This document shows positions 12,431 through 23,053 of a stretch of 64,000 bases of DNA, piece after piece. Position 1 is the stretch's first letter. Each line of letters opens with the position of its first letter. Source of the DNA: Telopea speciosissima (taxonomy: Eukaryota; Streptophyta; Magnoliopsida; Proteales; Proteaceae). Below the pieces are notes generated by a model. The model saw only the letters and a list, made by a program, of their open reading frames with translations, was not told where the DNA came from and ran no database searches. Both the position numbers and the translations under genes were made by a program. Where the stretch lies: positions 32,463,501 through 32,527,500 of the forward strand of contig NC_057916.1 of the NCBI RefSeq assembly GCF_018873765.1, read 5' to 3'.

Positions 12431-12755
12431 TCCACCTGCAACTCACCTTGCCCCTCTCTGCTCCATCTCTCTTGCCACCACCCCTGTGAGGCCCCGCCCC
12501 TGTTCCTGGGCTCCCCTGCCCGCTGCTGCCATAGCGTCTAGCGCATCCAACACCCACTACTAGAGAAATCCCTATAACTGATTAACCTGAAAAAGAAGAC
12601 ATCTTCGATTCATAGATAAACATCATATCCTTTGGATCCACCGGACAACGACCCAACCCGAGAGTTGGATGAAAACGAGAACCTGACGTTTCTACAGAAA
12701 ACAGACATGCAATGCCTCCTCGTCCTCCACAGCCCGGATTTAAACCTAACCCAAG

Positions 12756-13025
12756 TCACCAGGCGAAGAAGGTGATGCAACCAATGATAACATCCAACGC
12801 TATGGTTATGATTATCGAACGACGGAGAAAGGTGGCATGTCGACGCTGCTGGTCGTAGCCGTAGGAGGATGGGTTGTAGTATGGGCTTGGCCCTAGCGGT
12901 GGAGTTCCGTATGGGTAAGTTGTGCCTGCGTTGTTTGGGTAACCGCCGGTGGAGTGGTAGCTTGAAGTCGCCGCCGGTGGACACCCTGTCTCTGGTTTCG
13001 ATTGGTTCTCCGCTGTTGACGTCAT
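12756..13025 (-). pseudogene. Captured 5' fragment of an NHL/LEA2-type (NDR1/HIN1-like) gene
   Basis: An ATG at 13025 opens an 89-codon frame. The N-terminus is Pro/Tyr/Gly-rich with YPYGTPPLGPSPYYNP, followed by QQRRHATFLRRSIIITIAL and a membrane segment ending IGCITFFAW. This is the layout of NDR1/HIN1-like (LEA2) proteins: a proline-rich cytosolic tail, an Arg-rich FLRR junction and one transmembrane helix. The frame stops right after the helix, where the family would continue with an LVLRP-type segment, so the extracellular LEA2 domain is lost or out of frame. It lies inside the Pack-MULE next to the FLA fragment. It could be transcribed from a captured promoter but this cannot be judged here. 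Confidence 0.72.
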
Positions 13026-14051
13026 ATGTCCTAGAGAAAATTGAAACTTGAGCGAGAGAGGGTGAAGGTGAAAAAAAAATACTATAATCGAATACCCCAA
13101 CCCTGCCACAAGCCGCTGCAATCGTATAAAAAAATTCTTCTTTTGTTTGTGTTTGTACAGGGTCCCCAATTTGCAATATGGAAATTTAAAAAAAAAAAAA
13201 AACAATATCAAAATAGCATGAAGAAGACGAAGACCTGCAAATTCAGGAACATTAAAAAAAAAAACAAAAAAAGAAAGAAACATATGAAGAGTGCTGCGGG
13301 ATTTGCTTTTTGGAAGGAAGGTTGAAGAAGACCTTTGTTTTGTTATAAAAGGGGCCACCTGTTGGATGAATAGAGGTTTGACTTACAAGAAGCGATTTCG
13401 TAGAACTAAGCAATGAACATTTACTTTTGGGGTTTTCCACGGCTCAATCTCGATGGGCATGTCTGTACACCAAACTAACTTCTGCTTTCCAAGGTCGTCG
13501 GCTGAGTGTGAGAAAGAAGAAGAAAGGTATGTGGGTGTTTTAGTTGAAAGGGTAGATTAGGTACGTCACCCATTATGAAGGGTATAATTGTCTTTTTAAA
13601 AATATTAAGCAGCTGACATCATCACTTAACGGTTCTTAACTAACGGAAGGGGGTCTAGGTGGAATTAATTTGGTAAAGCAGGGGGTGGCGTTGACATTAT
13701 GGTAGTTAGTGGGTGTGCCTTAAAATATAGGCAAACGTCAAGGAGTGGCACTGATAATTTCGCATAAAAGAATGTAGGCACTAGTGCACTACTTGTGCAT
13801 CAGAGCTGCCACATCAAGAAAAAGAAAGCCATGAGGAAAGAGTAGAATTTATGTGAGCTTCCAAGTTCCAACTCCCATTGATAGTGGAAATCTAAAATGA
13901 CGATTGATAACGTAATGACCCAAATAATCCATAAAGGATATTTTAGTCTATTAAGTAGAGACATGGGGGTTGTTGCTTCAGCTTCCATTAGGAATACTCA
14001 GAGACAATCCTCACATAATCCTCAAGCCAAAAGTCGACGAGGCAATAAAAG

Positions 14052-14230
14052 GAGGATCCAGATCCTCCATGGTGCACTGCCCGTAGCGGCGCAGACTGAG
14101 CCGCGCACGCAAAGACCGCCTTACCCCTGCCCAAACGCCTTGCCCGAGTGGGGGTAAGGCTGTCATTGCGCTCGTGGCCCCGTCTGCAGGGCATTGGCCG
14201 CTACGGGCAGCTGCGCCGTAGACGATCTGA
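14052..14230. mobile_element. Hairpin MITE with the conserved palindromic core
   Basis: Near-palindrome whose arms contain TGCCCGTAGCGG / CCGCTACGGGCA. Its centre holds the core GACCGCCTTACCCCTGCCC with its inverse GGGGGTAAGGC. The flanks CAATAAAAG and TGATAGAAG look like a diverged 9-bp duplication, and the other units lack the insert at this point. Confidence 0.65.
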
Positions 14231-14972
14231 ATTGATAGAAGAAAGAGGCTACAATCATGAATTCAGGAGCGTACGAGAACAGCTTCTAGCTGTTCAGATG
14301 GAATCCATCCATGTGGATCCCACAAAGTGGATTTCATCCTAAGAATTGGGAGCCATTCTCGTACACTCACGTACGTGAAAGTGAGCTGGACTTGTGTTCA
14401 TGCCATCGAGGCTTTGGTCATGACTTCACCAGGGTTGGCGGTTGTAAGACCTTCGAAATCCTATGTGGCTTCGCAGCGATGTTGACAACCGGATGAAATG
14501 AAAGAAGAAAAAGATGATATGGTGAGAGCATAGGGATGTGGCTAAGGTTGAGGAACAGAGAAGAAAGAAGATATCAGAGAATATGATAGTTCCTTGTACC
14601 TAGGGATCTTGTCAGAGGAGAGGTGGAAGAGAGGAAGGTGGTGGGTCTCTTGATCGCCATTGATAGCTAACAGGGAAAGGAGATAGGTTAGGTCAGAGCT
14701 TCCATTACCGGAAGAGGAGGAGGAGAAGGAGGAGATGAAGGCCATGTGGTTCGGTCATCACAAAGGATAAAGAAGATGGTGATGTTGATGCACGCAATAT
14801 CAGCCCGGATTTCCCACCTTGGATCTCTCTCTCTCTCTCTCTCATTTCTGCCTCCCTGCCTCTTATGAAAGGCATAAATTTGTCCTTGTTGATACTTATG
14901 TGCACACTCCCATTGGCCCATGCTAGCGCAAGGTTTACACTCACAGACATAAAACTCTTTATGTTAGTTATT

Positions 14973-15182
14973 GGAAAATTATCCTCTCCAATTCCCTATA
15001 GCTCGGTAGTGCTGTAGTGCTAGTGTGGATGTCGACACGTGGTCTGCTCGGACATCCAACGATCTGAGCTCATTGCCTATGTTGAGCTCAGACTGTTGGA
15101 TGTCTGAGCAGCCACGTGTCAGACATCCACACTAGCACTACAGTACTACCGAGCTATAGGGAATTGGAGAGGATAATAATCC
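14973..15182. mobile_element. Mutator-type MITE, hairpin
   Basis: 210-bp near-perfect inverted repeat with ends GGAAAATTATCC and GGATAATAATCC, flanked by a 10-bp duplication GTTAGTTATT (14963-14972 and 15183-15192). The related units (for example 25890-25905) have the uninterrupted site. Arms of about 90 bp pair around a short centre. Confidence 0.85.
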
Positions 15183-15333
15183 GTTAGTTATTTGCCGTAA
15201 TGACACTGGTCACAATAACTATCCACTCAATTTTTTTTTTATAATTTATTAAAGGGTGAAGGCTAAGAAAATCCAACAGAAACCTACAACTCCAACTGAG
15301 TCCGTATTAGGTCCCCACATGCAATTTGGATCC

Positions 15334-15500
15334 TCTACTACCGAGTTGCCTGACAGGACAGTGCTGCCAAGACACGGTGAGGCGCGCAATGACCATCTTA
15401 CCCTACCTTAGCGCCTTGCTGGAGTGGGGGTAAGGTGGTCATTGTGCGCCTCACCATGTCTTGGCAGCACGGTCCTGTCGGGCAGCTTAGCAGTAGAGGA
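15334..15500. mobile_element. Hairpin MITE shared by four units (copy in unit 1)
   Basis: Arms starting TCTACTACCGAGTTGCC and ending CAGTAGAGGA fold on each other, with the shared GCCTTACCCC-type core in the middle. The flanks TTTGGATCC and TCTGGATCC differ by one base and look like a 9-bp target duplication. The same element sits at the same place at 26055, 35226 and 52976, so it was inserted before the units duplicated. Confidence 0.7.
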
Positions 15501-16417
15501 TCTGGATCCCCCCACATGGGGATGGGTGGGGATGTGGGGGGATAGATCTCCATCCTTCATGGGGGTGTGGGACCCATGGCCCATGGAGGGTTCAGATTTG
15601 TCCCCATTGGTCCCCATGTGGGGAATTGATCAGAACTTTGACTAAAGGGGGGAAGGTTGCCTTTTTATGGCTCAAATATGAAGCATGAGAGTCGATCTAT
15701 CCACTTCTTAAAAATAGAGTTTTCTACCTAAAATAATAATAAGGCCATCCGGTTGTGCAGCTCACGATGTCCCTATGCTCAAACACAGAGGGTGCGTGAA
15801 ATGATTGTCACACCCCTAGACATTTCCATCTTTCCAGGGGGTGCGGTGGTCATTACGGACACTCCTGTATTTGTGTGTATAGGGGAATGTGCACTGCACG
15901 ACCGAGTGGTGTTCTTTATCCCTAATAATAAACTATAGGCAACATCTTTTCACATCCAATTTTGCAAATTTTAACAGAAATGAAATGAAAAACCCCAAAC
16001 CTGTTGTTACATACAGATTTTGAAGAAGATTGTGAAACAAGGGATTTCCACTGAAAATGCTCACCAAAGTTACTTATTGCTCAACGTCAATTTTATCTAA
16101 ACCATACAAGAGAATAAAAACAAGAAATGAAATCAGAAATCCAAAAAAAAAAAAAAAAAAAAAATTAATAAAAAAAATATAAAAAATCAGCTTGAAGATG
16201 ACAATGGATAATGATCGAAATCCCATCCAGACAATGCTGGAAAACCTGAGGCACCACCACCCCCCCATCACTCAACTGGTCGCTGGAGAAATGGGCGTTG
16301 GAGGCCTTAATCATATCTAACATTTTTTGGGAAGTTGAGCGCTATGTTTCCTCGAATCTAAGAGCAGTTTCTCTTGTTTTTGCTACCCATTTGCCCAATT
16401 CTCACACTCACAAAGAG

Positions 16418-16449
16418 AGAGAGAGAGAGCGTGTGTGTGTGTGTGCGCG
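16418..16449. repeat. (GA)n-(GT)n microsatellite
   Basis: Compound dinucleotide repeat at a position shared by several units; the homologous tract is much longer at 30585-30664 and short at 38099-38125. Confidence 0.85.
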
Positions 16450-17333
16450 CTAAAGCTGGGCGGTGCTGTGGCTATGGTAGATACGGCAAGATCCAGAAGA
16501 GAAGTAACAACAAATAAAAAAGGATAATTCTACATTGTTCAATCTAGTACAAGTGAAGGGTTGGTGTTCTTATTGTCATAATTTATACTAGCATTTAGAT
16601 TCTAGAATCAATATAGTTTATCAAACTAAGATGTTGTCTTTGGTTTATATGTTTACACCTTGTGCGTTTTACTGGGTTACAATGGTGACGAAGAACCAAT
16701 GAGAAGCTCCTTTGTTAATTTTGAGGGAACGCTGGTCAAGAGTTTAGTGAGAGAGATGACACTGGAGCCGGTGAGTTTGCAGAGGTCAGAAGTCAATAGA
16801 AGTGGAAGAGTGTGGCTAAGGTGATGTTGGGGTAATTTTGGAAGTTCCCATTTATTTTCGCTTAGGTGGTATGTTCAATAACTAACTTTGGGGACTAAAT
16901 AAATCTTTTTAAAATTAAACCTAATGAATGTAAAATAAATTTTAAACCTACTTATCTTGTAATTAATTTTCTTATCTACGGGATCTAAGAAATTTCCCTT
17001 CTTTTTTAATATGATTCTATTGATTTCTATTCCAACAATTAAGATGTACTTCTCTTTGAATTCAATGCTATAGGTTTGATTTTTTTTATTTCTTTCGGGA
17101 TGATAAAAGCTTTGATTTCTACTCTTACAATTAAGGTGCACTTTCATAGGATTTCACGGTTCTAAAACAGTTAAATTAGGTTGGGACGATTTTGAAAGTT
17201 TTCTTTTATTTATTCCAACATTGGCATAAATAAATTTTTTAAAATAGAACGTAGTGGATTTAAAATAGATTTGAAACCTGCTTACCTTTTAATTTCCGTT
17301 AATTTTCCCTAATAATAACAGCAGGAGTGGTTA

Positions 17334-17619
17334 TCGTTCGGACATTGAATTGAATCTTCCCAATCCCAATCACTTCGCTCAAACACGCATTGATGAGGCA
17401 ATCTTCAACAAGTGTCCCCAAGATCCATTGAAATGGGAGAAATTATATCCAACCTTGTTACGCTCATCACCCTATAAATTGGCCGAAGCATAACCTTCCC
17501 TTCCATGACCTCACTTCTCATTTTCAGTAATACTCGCATTCCATCAACGCAGTTTGTTTAATTTGAAAGAAGTATCATTTTCCATTCCCTCCCTGGACAA
17601 CAATCTAAGATCGATCATC
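17334..17619 (+). promoter_or_regulatory. Promoter and 5' UTR of Kunitz gene 2
   Basis: Conserved block beginning GTTCGGACATTGAATTGAAT, with TATAAAT at 17473-17479 about 140 bases before the ATG. All copies keep the AATGGGAGAAATTATATCCAACC-type segment just upstream of the TATA box, which suggests a functional core promoter. A frame reaching upstream of MWNR here begins at TTG and is not a credible start. Confidence 0.8.
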
Positions 17620-18381
17620 ATGTGGAACAGAGCTCTCCTCCTTTTGGGGTTGTCGATTTTGTCCTTCGTTCAGGTCATTGATGGCTTCTCTCATCATCAC
17701 CACCACCACCAACTCAACCATCAATCCGCAGTGCATGATACCGACGGCAATGAGCTCCAAGCAGGGATGTCGTACTACATTGTCTCTGCTATCAGGGGAG
17801 GCGGCGGCGGAGGTGTTTCGCCAGGAAGGAGAGAGAGCTCCACCGGTCAAAGTCACACGGCCCACATCCCAACAGTGAAACAGAGCTCCTACGACAGGAA
17901 CATGGGTACCCCAGTGATGTTCTCTCCAGCATCCTCAGAACACCCAGAATTGGAATTGCCGTCTCCAGAAGAAGAGGGAACGATGATAATTCGGGAATCG
18001 ATGGACATGAACATTTGCTTTTCTGGAATGGACAATAGAGCGTGGCAGGTGGAAGAAAGGAGGGAGCAATCCTCAGGGTGGTGGTCGTCTTCGTCGAAGA
18101 ATTCGAGTTTGAGGTATGTGACGGTGAAGGGGAAGCCAGGGCATCCAGGGAAGTCGACAGTGAGGAACTGGTTCAGAATCGAGAGGATAAGCGAGGGTAG
18201 CCCTGTATATAGAATCGTCTACTGCCCCAACGTGTGCGAGTCTTGCCATGTGTTGTGCGGAAGGGTTGGAATCACCAAGGAGAATGGCGAGCGATGGCTA
18301 TCGGTTTCAGAGCACAGAGAATTCCCTTTTGTCTTCGTCAGAGCTAGGCAGTCCCACGACAACAACAGCAAGGATGAATAG
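17620..18381 (+). CDS. Kunitz (STI-family) beta-trefoil protein, array gene 2
   Basis: 253 aa, intronless. Signal peptide about 1-22; six His at 25-30; Kunitz signature at 38-54 (VHDTDGNELQAGMSYYI); Gly run at 60-65; GTPVMFSP at 96-103; acidic stretch ELELPSPEEEG at 109-120; Trp/Ser-rich segment at about 150-160; and the C-terminal Cys cluster at 202, 206, 209 and 213 (C-x3-C-x2-C-x3-C). A fifth Cys at 133 sits where the family has NIKF. The Cys that normally precedes the PLTVVQ-like strand is absent (HIPTVKQ at 82-88). I infer a secreted protein with only the second, C-terminal disulfide region of the family. Differs from its sisters by VLCG for VVCG and a shorter acidic run. Upstream promoter is complete. 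Confidence 0.92.
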   Translation: MWNRALLLLGLSILSFVQVIDGFSHHHHHHQLNHQSAVHDTDGNELQAGMSYYIVSAIRGGGGGGVSPGRRESSTGQSHTAHIPTVKQSSYDRNMGTPVMFSPASSEHPELELPSPEEEGTMIIRESMDMNICFSGMDNRAWQVEERREQSSGWWSSSSKNSSLRYVTVKGKPGHPGKSTVRNWFRIERISEGSPVYRIVYCPNVCESCHVLCGRVGITKENGERWLSVSEHREFPFVFVRARQSHDNNSKDE

Positions 18382-18622
18382 AGAAAGAACGAAAGAAAAC
18401 AAGAAAGCAGAGTTGAATGGAATAAGAGAAGAAAGAGTCTAGCTATGGCGCTGGCTGAGCGGCAATAATAGTAGAAGGAATGAGTAAAGCAATCCAAAAG
18501 ATCTTCTAATTCTCCAACCATACAATCCCTGCAAAAGAAAAAAGTTACAATAAAAGTTCTGTCCGAAGCAACATTAGTTAATCAGTCGCCTTTGATTATT
18601 CTATCCAATATCAATCAATTTT

Positions 18623-18661
<39 letters not shown>

Positions 18662-19537
18662 TTGCAGTTCCAATTTCTTACTTTTCAATAGTTTTTTGAA
18701 CCCTTTATATTTTCAGGTGGTAAACTTTAGGGTAAAAAGATCATTGCTTGGTAGCGTGGTCCTTGCACTAGTATGAGGGCAATGAGAGTGCATAGGGGCA
18801 TCAATATGGATGAGATTATTTTATTTCATTGGAGGTGGGTTGGTAATTCACACACTCTTGTGTCTAAGCACAAGGACTTGGTAGCGTGGCCCCTACACTA
18901 GTATGAGGGCAATGAGAGTGCATAGGGGCATCAATATGGATGAGATTATTTTATTTCATTGGAGGTGGGTCGGTAATTCACACACTCGTGTCTAAGCACA
19001 AGGACCACAAGACTTCACAACATTCTTTTTCCCTATTTAGAATTAGGAAAATAACTTTAAGAAGAGGGTTCTCTCACCAAGCAAAATCGGGGACCACACC
19101 AAAGATGTGGGATAAAATGATATCGTATGTAGGAACTCAAAACCACCAAAACATGGTCGAAACCATAGGAACCCGGTCAAATCCAGGGATTTTATAAAAT
19201 CCCCCTTCAACTCATCTCGAAAACCTACGAAACCGAGTTAATTCGATGGTTTCGACAGGTTTCGTCAAATTTTTCTTCCATGAGAGAAAGAGAGCAAGGT
19301 CATTTCTTATGAGGAGGAGAAAAATAGATAGAATGGCTTTAATATAATAATTTTAATAGGTAGAATATGTATTATCAAAAAAATACGTAAAAGTATGCAA
19401 TGTGGGAATGCGTAACATGGATGAAGATGTATAATGTGCATTTTGACCATGACAACTATCATTGTGACTATTGAATTCACTTTAGCATGAAATTCGATTG
19501 GTAATAAAAGAATGTAGGCAGTAGTGCACTACTTGTG

Positions 19538-19725
19538 GGACTTGGATCCTGTCAATCCGGGCAGCGTGCAGCAGTGTGCAGTGCCTAGGATTGACAGGGC
19601 GCTTTGACCGCTTTACCCCCTGCCCAACGCCTTGCCCAAGCAGCGGTAAGGCGGTCAAAGTGCCCTGTCAATCCCAGGCGCTGCACAAGTGCTGCACGCT
19701 GACTGGATTGACAAGATCTTTTTCC
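19538..19725. mobile_element. Hairpin MITE with the conserved palindromic core, different arms
   Basis: 188 bp flanked by CTACTTGTG (19529-19537) and CTACTTATG (19726-19734), a 9-bp duplication with one change. Arms pair through GGATCCTGTCAATCC and GGATTGACAAGATC. The centre has the GACCGCTTTACCCC / GGTAAGGCGGTC core seen in the other MITEs although the arms are unrelated. Units 1, 3 and 4 have the empty site. Confidence 0.8.
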
Positions 19726-20023
19726 CTACTTATGCATCAGAGCTGCCACATCAAGAAAAAGAAAGCCATGAGGAAAAAGTAGAATTTATGTGAGCTTTCA
19801 AGTTCCAACTCCCATTGATAGTGGAAATCTAAAACAATAATTGATAACGTAATGACCCAAATAATCCATAAAGGATATTTTAGTCTATTTTAGTAGAGAC
19901 ATGACGGTTGTTGCTTCAGCTTCCGTTAGGAACACGAGACAATCTTCACATAACCCTCAAGCCAAAAGTCGATGAGTCAATAGAAGGAAGAGGCTACAAT
20001 CATGACTTCAGGAGTTGTGTTCA

Positions 20024-20173
20024 GAGTTGGGCTCACGTTTACATACGTGAGCGTACGAGAACGGCTTCCAGCTGTTTAGATGGAATCCATCCATGTGGAT
20101 CCCACAAAGTGGATTCCATCCGAACAGCTAGGAGCAGTTCTCGTACGCTCACGTACGTGAACGTGAGCTGGAC
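20024..20173. mobile_element. Hairpin MITE, present in units 1-3 and absent in unit 4-5
   Basis: 150-bp foldback with arms containing GTACGAGAACGGCTTCCAGC-like sequence, flanked by TTGTGTTCA and TAGTGTTCA. The homologous place in the 4-5 spacer (near 52300) reads GAGTTGTGTTCATGCC with no insert. The copy at about 14265-14390 has lost part of its left arm, and the copy at 34255-34530 is interrupted by another MITE. Confidence 0.75.
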
Positions 20174-20306
20174 TAGTGTTCATGCCATTGAGGCTTTGGT
20201 CACGACTTCACCAGGGTTGGTGGTTGTAAGATCTTCGAAATCCTATGTGGTTTCGCGGCGATGTTGACAGTCAGCTGAAATGATATGATGAGAGCATAGG
20301 GATGTT

Positions 20307-22995
20307 GTCACGCCCCCATCCCAAACAAGGAATATTATACATTATAAGGAGTGACTAGGATGACATGTGTCATCCCATTAAGCTGCCAGGATCACTGACA
20401 TAGTGTCCCAACGCACAGTCATAACCAATATTAAAGCAATATAATATAATATCAGAGTGTGACAAGGGAATATTACATTCCAAAGATCAGTAGTTTTGCG
20501 GAAACGTATAAAATCAAATAGTTACAAGATGTTCAAAGGCTAAATGATAAATACTGTAATTAATACCTTTCCCATGACCATCTAATAACTATCAACAAGG
20601 ATATAACAGTAAATGTTTATACATGGGCTTTAAGCCCTAAAATAACAAAAGGAGAACAAGTCCCAAGTATCCTCATGTCATAGGCGCAATCGTCACAATG
20701 ACACCCGTCGCCATGTTCCTCAAACACAGCTTTTGGCTCTTCCATACCTGCACCATGATCTAAAAAGTGTGTACACGAGGGGGTTAACTCCACTGAGCCA
20801 GTGAGGGTATGGAGATGCACAAACACACAATTCACGTAGTCTAATGATGCCTGCACATGTTAATTCCATTTTTCTACCTATCACACAACTAAGTCAGAAG
20901 TATATGCTACTGTAACAACTCGGGAAACACCTTGGGTTACTTAACTTATCACCACAATGAACCTCAATTGTCACTAGGGGGCCTACGCCAGACAATGCCA
21001 CCAAAACATCCCAGTGGCAAACCCCGATAACCATTACTAATATGACTGACCTCTCCCACCTCCACAGAATCTATATATGTATTCCCTGGTTCCGACATCG
21101 GCATTCACCGACACCGTAACCCAATAAAGAATGGAAAGCAACCACAACATCATCATCTCAATCATTTAATAAAGTATGCAAAATGCACAATCATGCTTAA
21201 TAAAATATACTAATAGCATGGTACATATAAAATTAATAATAATAACAAGCCCAAACAAACCAAACCCACTCACTATATATGTTATGCCCCGATGTTATAA
21301 GTTGTCACCGCGATTAAGTAACACGTCACAAGATGTGAACATTAACCTAAATAAAGAGTGAGAACATGGTTAATTAAGTAAAGGGACGGATCCCCAAAAT
21401 GTCTCTCTTAATTCTTCTAAGTATAAGATTTCAGAGACATGGTGGTTTCATGGATGGTCTCATGCCCAATTCCTGAATCCATATGTAAATCCTAGTTAAC
21501 CAGCGGCTCAGGAAGGTCTCTGCCAAGTGTGGTTGCACAAGTGGTTTGTCTCAGGAAATGAAACCACATATAAATCCTAGCTTTCCAGGGGCCTTCTCAG
21601 GGAGGTGGTTGCAAGGGTGGTTTCTCGTAGGTATTGAAATCACATGTAAAACCTCATACCTGCAGGTCTGAGATTCAAGGGGTTTCTCACCAAGGGTTCC
21701 ATTTTCAAGGGGTTTAAAGGTAGGAGAACATCAAAGAAGCTTCCCCTTTAGGTCTATTAGGGTTTTAATACCTCATTAGGTCCATACAACCCAAGGGATT
21801 TAAGAGGTGAATCCAAGAAGAACCTAATCTAAGGCATAATAGGATAGAAACCCTAGGTCTTTCAAATGGAATGGGATTGTGAGATTTAGGGCTAGCCATG
21901 GAGTGAGATACTCCACAATAACCAAAGCCAAGAGTTCCAATCGATCTTTGGGTCCCAAGATAATCCTAGATCGAGCTTCTCCCATTTCCCAAACCCTAAA
22001 CCCAAAACAATAACCAAAGCCAAGAGTTCCAATCGATCTTTGGGTCCCAAGATAATCCTAGATCGAGCTTCTCCCATTTCCCAAACCCTAAACCCAAAAA
22101 TAGAAGAAGTGAAGTGGGTTTTAATGGCTTACCTACCCCAAGGTAGAGGGGCTCCACGTTGAGGGCTCCAAGAGGTGAGGTCTCAAACCTCCAACCAAGC
22201 TTCTCCACCTTTCTTCCTCCTTTTCTCCTTCCTTCTTCTTCCTTTCCGTCTTTTCCTCTCCTTTCTTCTTTCTTTCTCTTCTTTCCCTTCTTCCCACGTT
22301 TTTGGTTGGAGGAGAAGTAATGAAAATGAATGCTTCTCCCCCCTTTTGTCCTATTTATAGTAAGTGACTTGGATCCTTTAAGTCAAATGGGTCATGAGAG
22401 CTAAATGGGTCGATCCACTGGTTTTAAATAGAAAAGAACCCAATAAGGATGGGTCCATTTGGTTGGGCAAGAAATAGAATAAACCCATTCTTGGGTCAAA
22501 TAAACTTAAATGGGCCACTTAATTTAAATGGGTTACCAAAGTTAGATGGGTCATTAAGCCAAATGGGTTATTTTAAGTTAAATGCGTCAACCCATTAGTT
22601 CTAAATAGGAATTAAGATTATTAAATAATGGGATCCACATGATATGGGGACACAAGTCCTTCATACGCTTCCCAAGGTAAGTGAAACCCACTAACAAAAT
22701 ATCTCCTACTCAATTAAAATAGTCCGGGTTCAAACCTTGACCTGCACTTCGAGGGCATCAAGGGAAAGGATAAATAAATAAAATTAAGGGCTAGAACTTA
22801 CTTCTTAGCCGTCATGGTTTGTCCCCCATGACCCCGATAGTTGCCTCTACAGGCAAACCCGTACTATGGTCATTAATTGTGTAGCTGGGTTTGACTACCA
22901 CTGAGAACAGCTCACCAACATGTATGACAGCGGTAACCACACGTCACGGAAAGAAAATAATAATTAATTATACTACCGGGGTGTGGGTATAACAG
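20307..22995 (-). mobile_element. Large solo LTR (2.7 kb), probably Ty3/Gypsy
   Basis: Flanked by a 5-bp duplication GATGT (20302-20306 and 22996-23000) and interrupting AGGGATGTGGCTAAGG, which is continuous in other units. On the minus strand it begins TGTTATACCC and ends GGGGGCGTGACA, the TG...CA ends of an LTR; these ends resemble those of plant Gypsy elements with very long LTRs. No gag-pol domains were found, so it is read as a solo LTR, although a non-coding LARD-type element cannot be excluded. Confidence 0.7.
21915..22098. repeat. Two tandem copies of a 92-bp unit
   Basis: The unit beginning ACAATAACCAAAGCCAAGAG occurs at 21915 and again at 22007, essentially identical, inside the large solo LTR. 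This points to a recent tandem duplication within it. Confidence 0.85.
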
Positions 22996-23053
22996 ATGTG
23001 GCTAAGGTTGAGGAGCAGAGAAGAAAGAAGATATCAGAGAATATGACAGTTCC

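Larger units (their letters stand above)
11967..13763 (-). mobile_element. Pack-MULE with long terminal inverted repeats
   Basis: A 1.8-kb insertion flanked by a perfect 9-bp duplication ATAAAAGAA (11958-11966 and 13764-13772). The left end begins GGGAAATTATCAATGCCACC and the right end, read in reverse, begins GCGAAATTATCAGTGCCACT; similarity continues inward for over 100 bp. Nine-base duplications with long inverted ends are the mark of Mutator-like elements. There is no transposase. The interior holds fragments of two unrelated plant genes, both on the minus strand, so it is non-autonomous and gene-capturing. Confidence 0.88.
13764..17333 (+). other. Spacer of tandem unit 1-2 (no gene)
   Basis: Tandem-unit DNA shared with the spacers after genes 2, 3 and 4/5: landmarks are GCATCAGAGCTGCCACATCA, ATCAGAGAATATGA, the GTCCCCACATGCAATTTGGA segment, and the (GA)n-(GT)n tract near 16418-16446. 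It contains the MITEs listed separately. The minus-strand frame around 14542-14745, similar in several units, shows no family signature and decays between copies, so I do not call it a gene. Confidence 0.6.
18382..20306 (+). other. 3' flank and spacer of Kunitz gene 2
   Basis: Probable 3' UTR, a (TC)n tract at about 18625-18659, then tandem-unit DNA. A 130-bp segment is duplicated in tandem (about 18747-19006; both copies begin CTTGGTAGCGTGG). Two hairpin MITEs follow. No gene is seen. Confidence 0.65.

Noticed and set aside
14542-14745. Recurring minus-strand frame with a Ser-rich start in four spacers
   Set aside because: The frame changes length and content between units and shows no conserved domain; it follows from duplicated non-coding DNA.
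21892-22208. Repetitive minus-strand frames with a repeated LGLSWDPKIDWNSW peptide
   Set aside because: This is the 92-bp tandem duplication inside the solo LTR read in an open frame, not a repeat protein.
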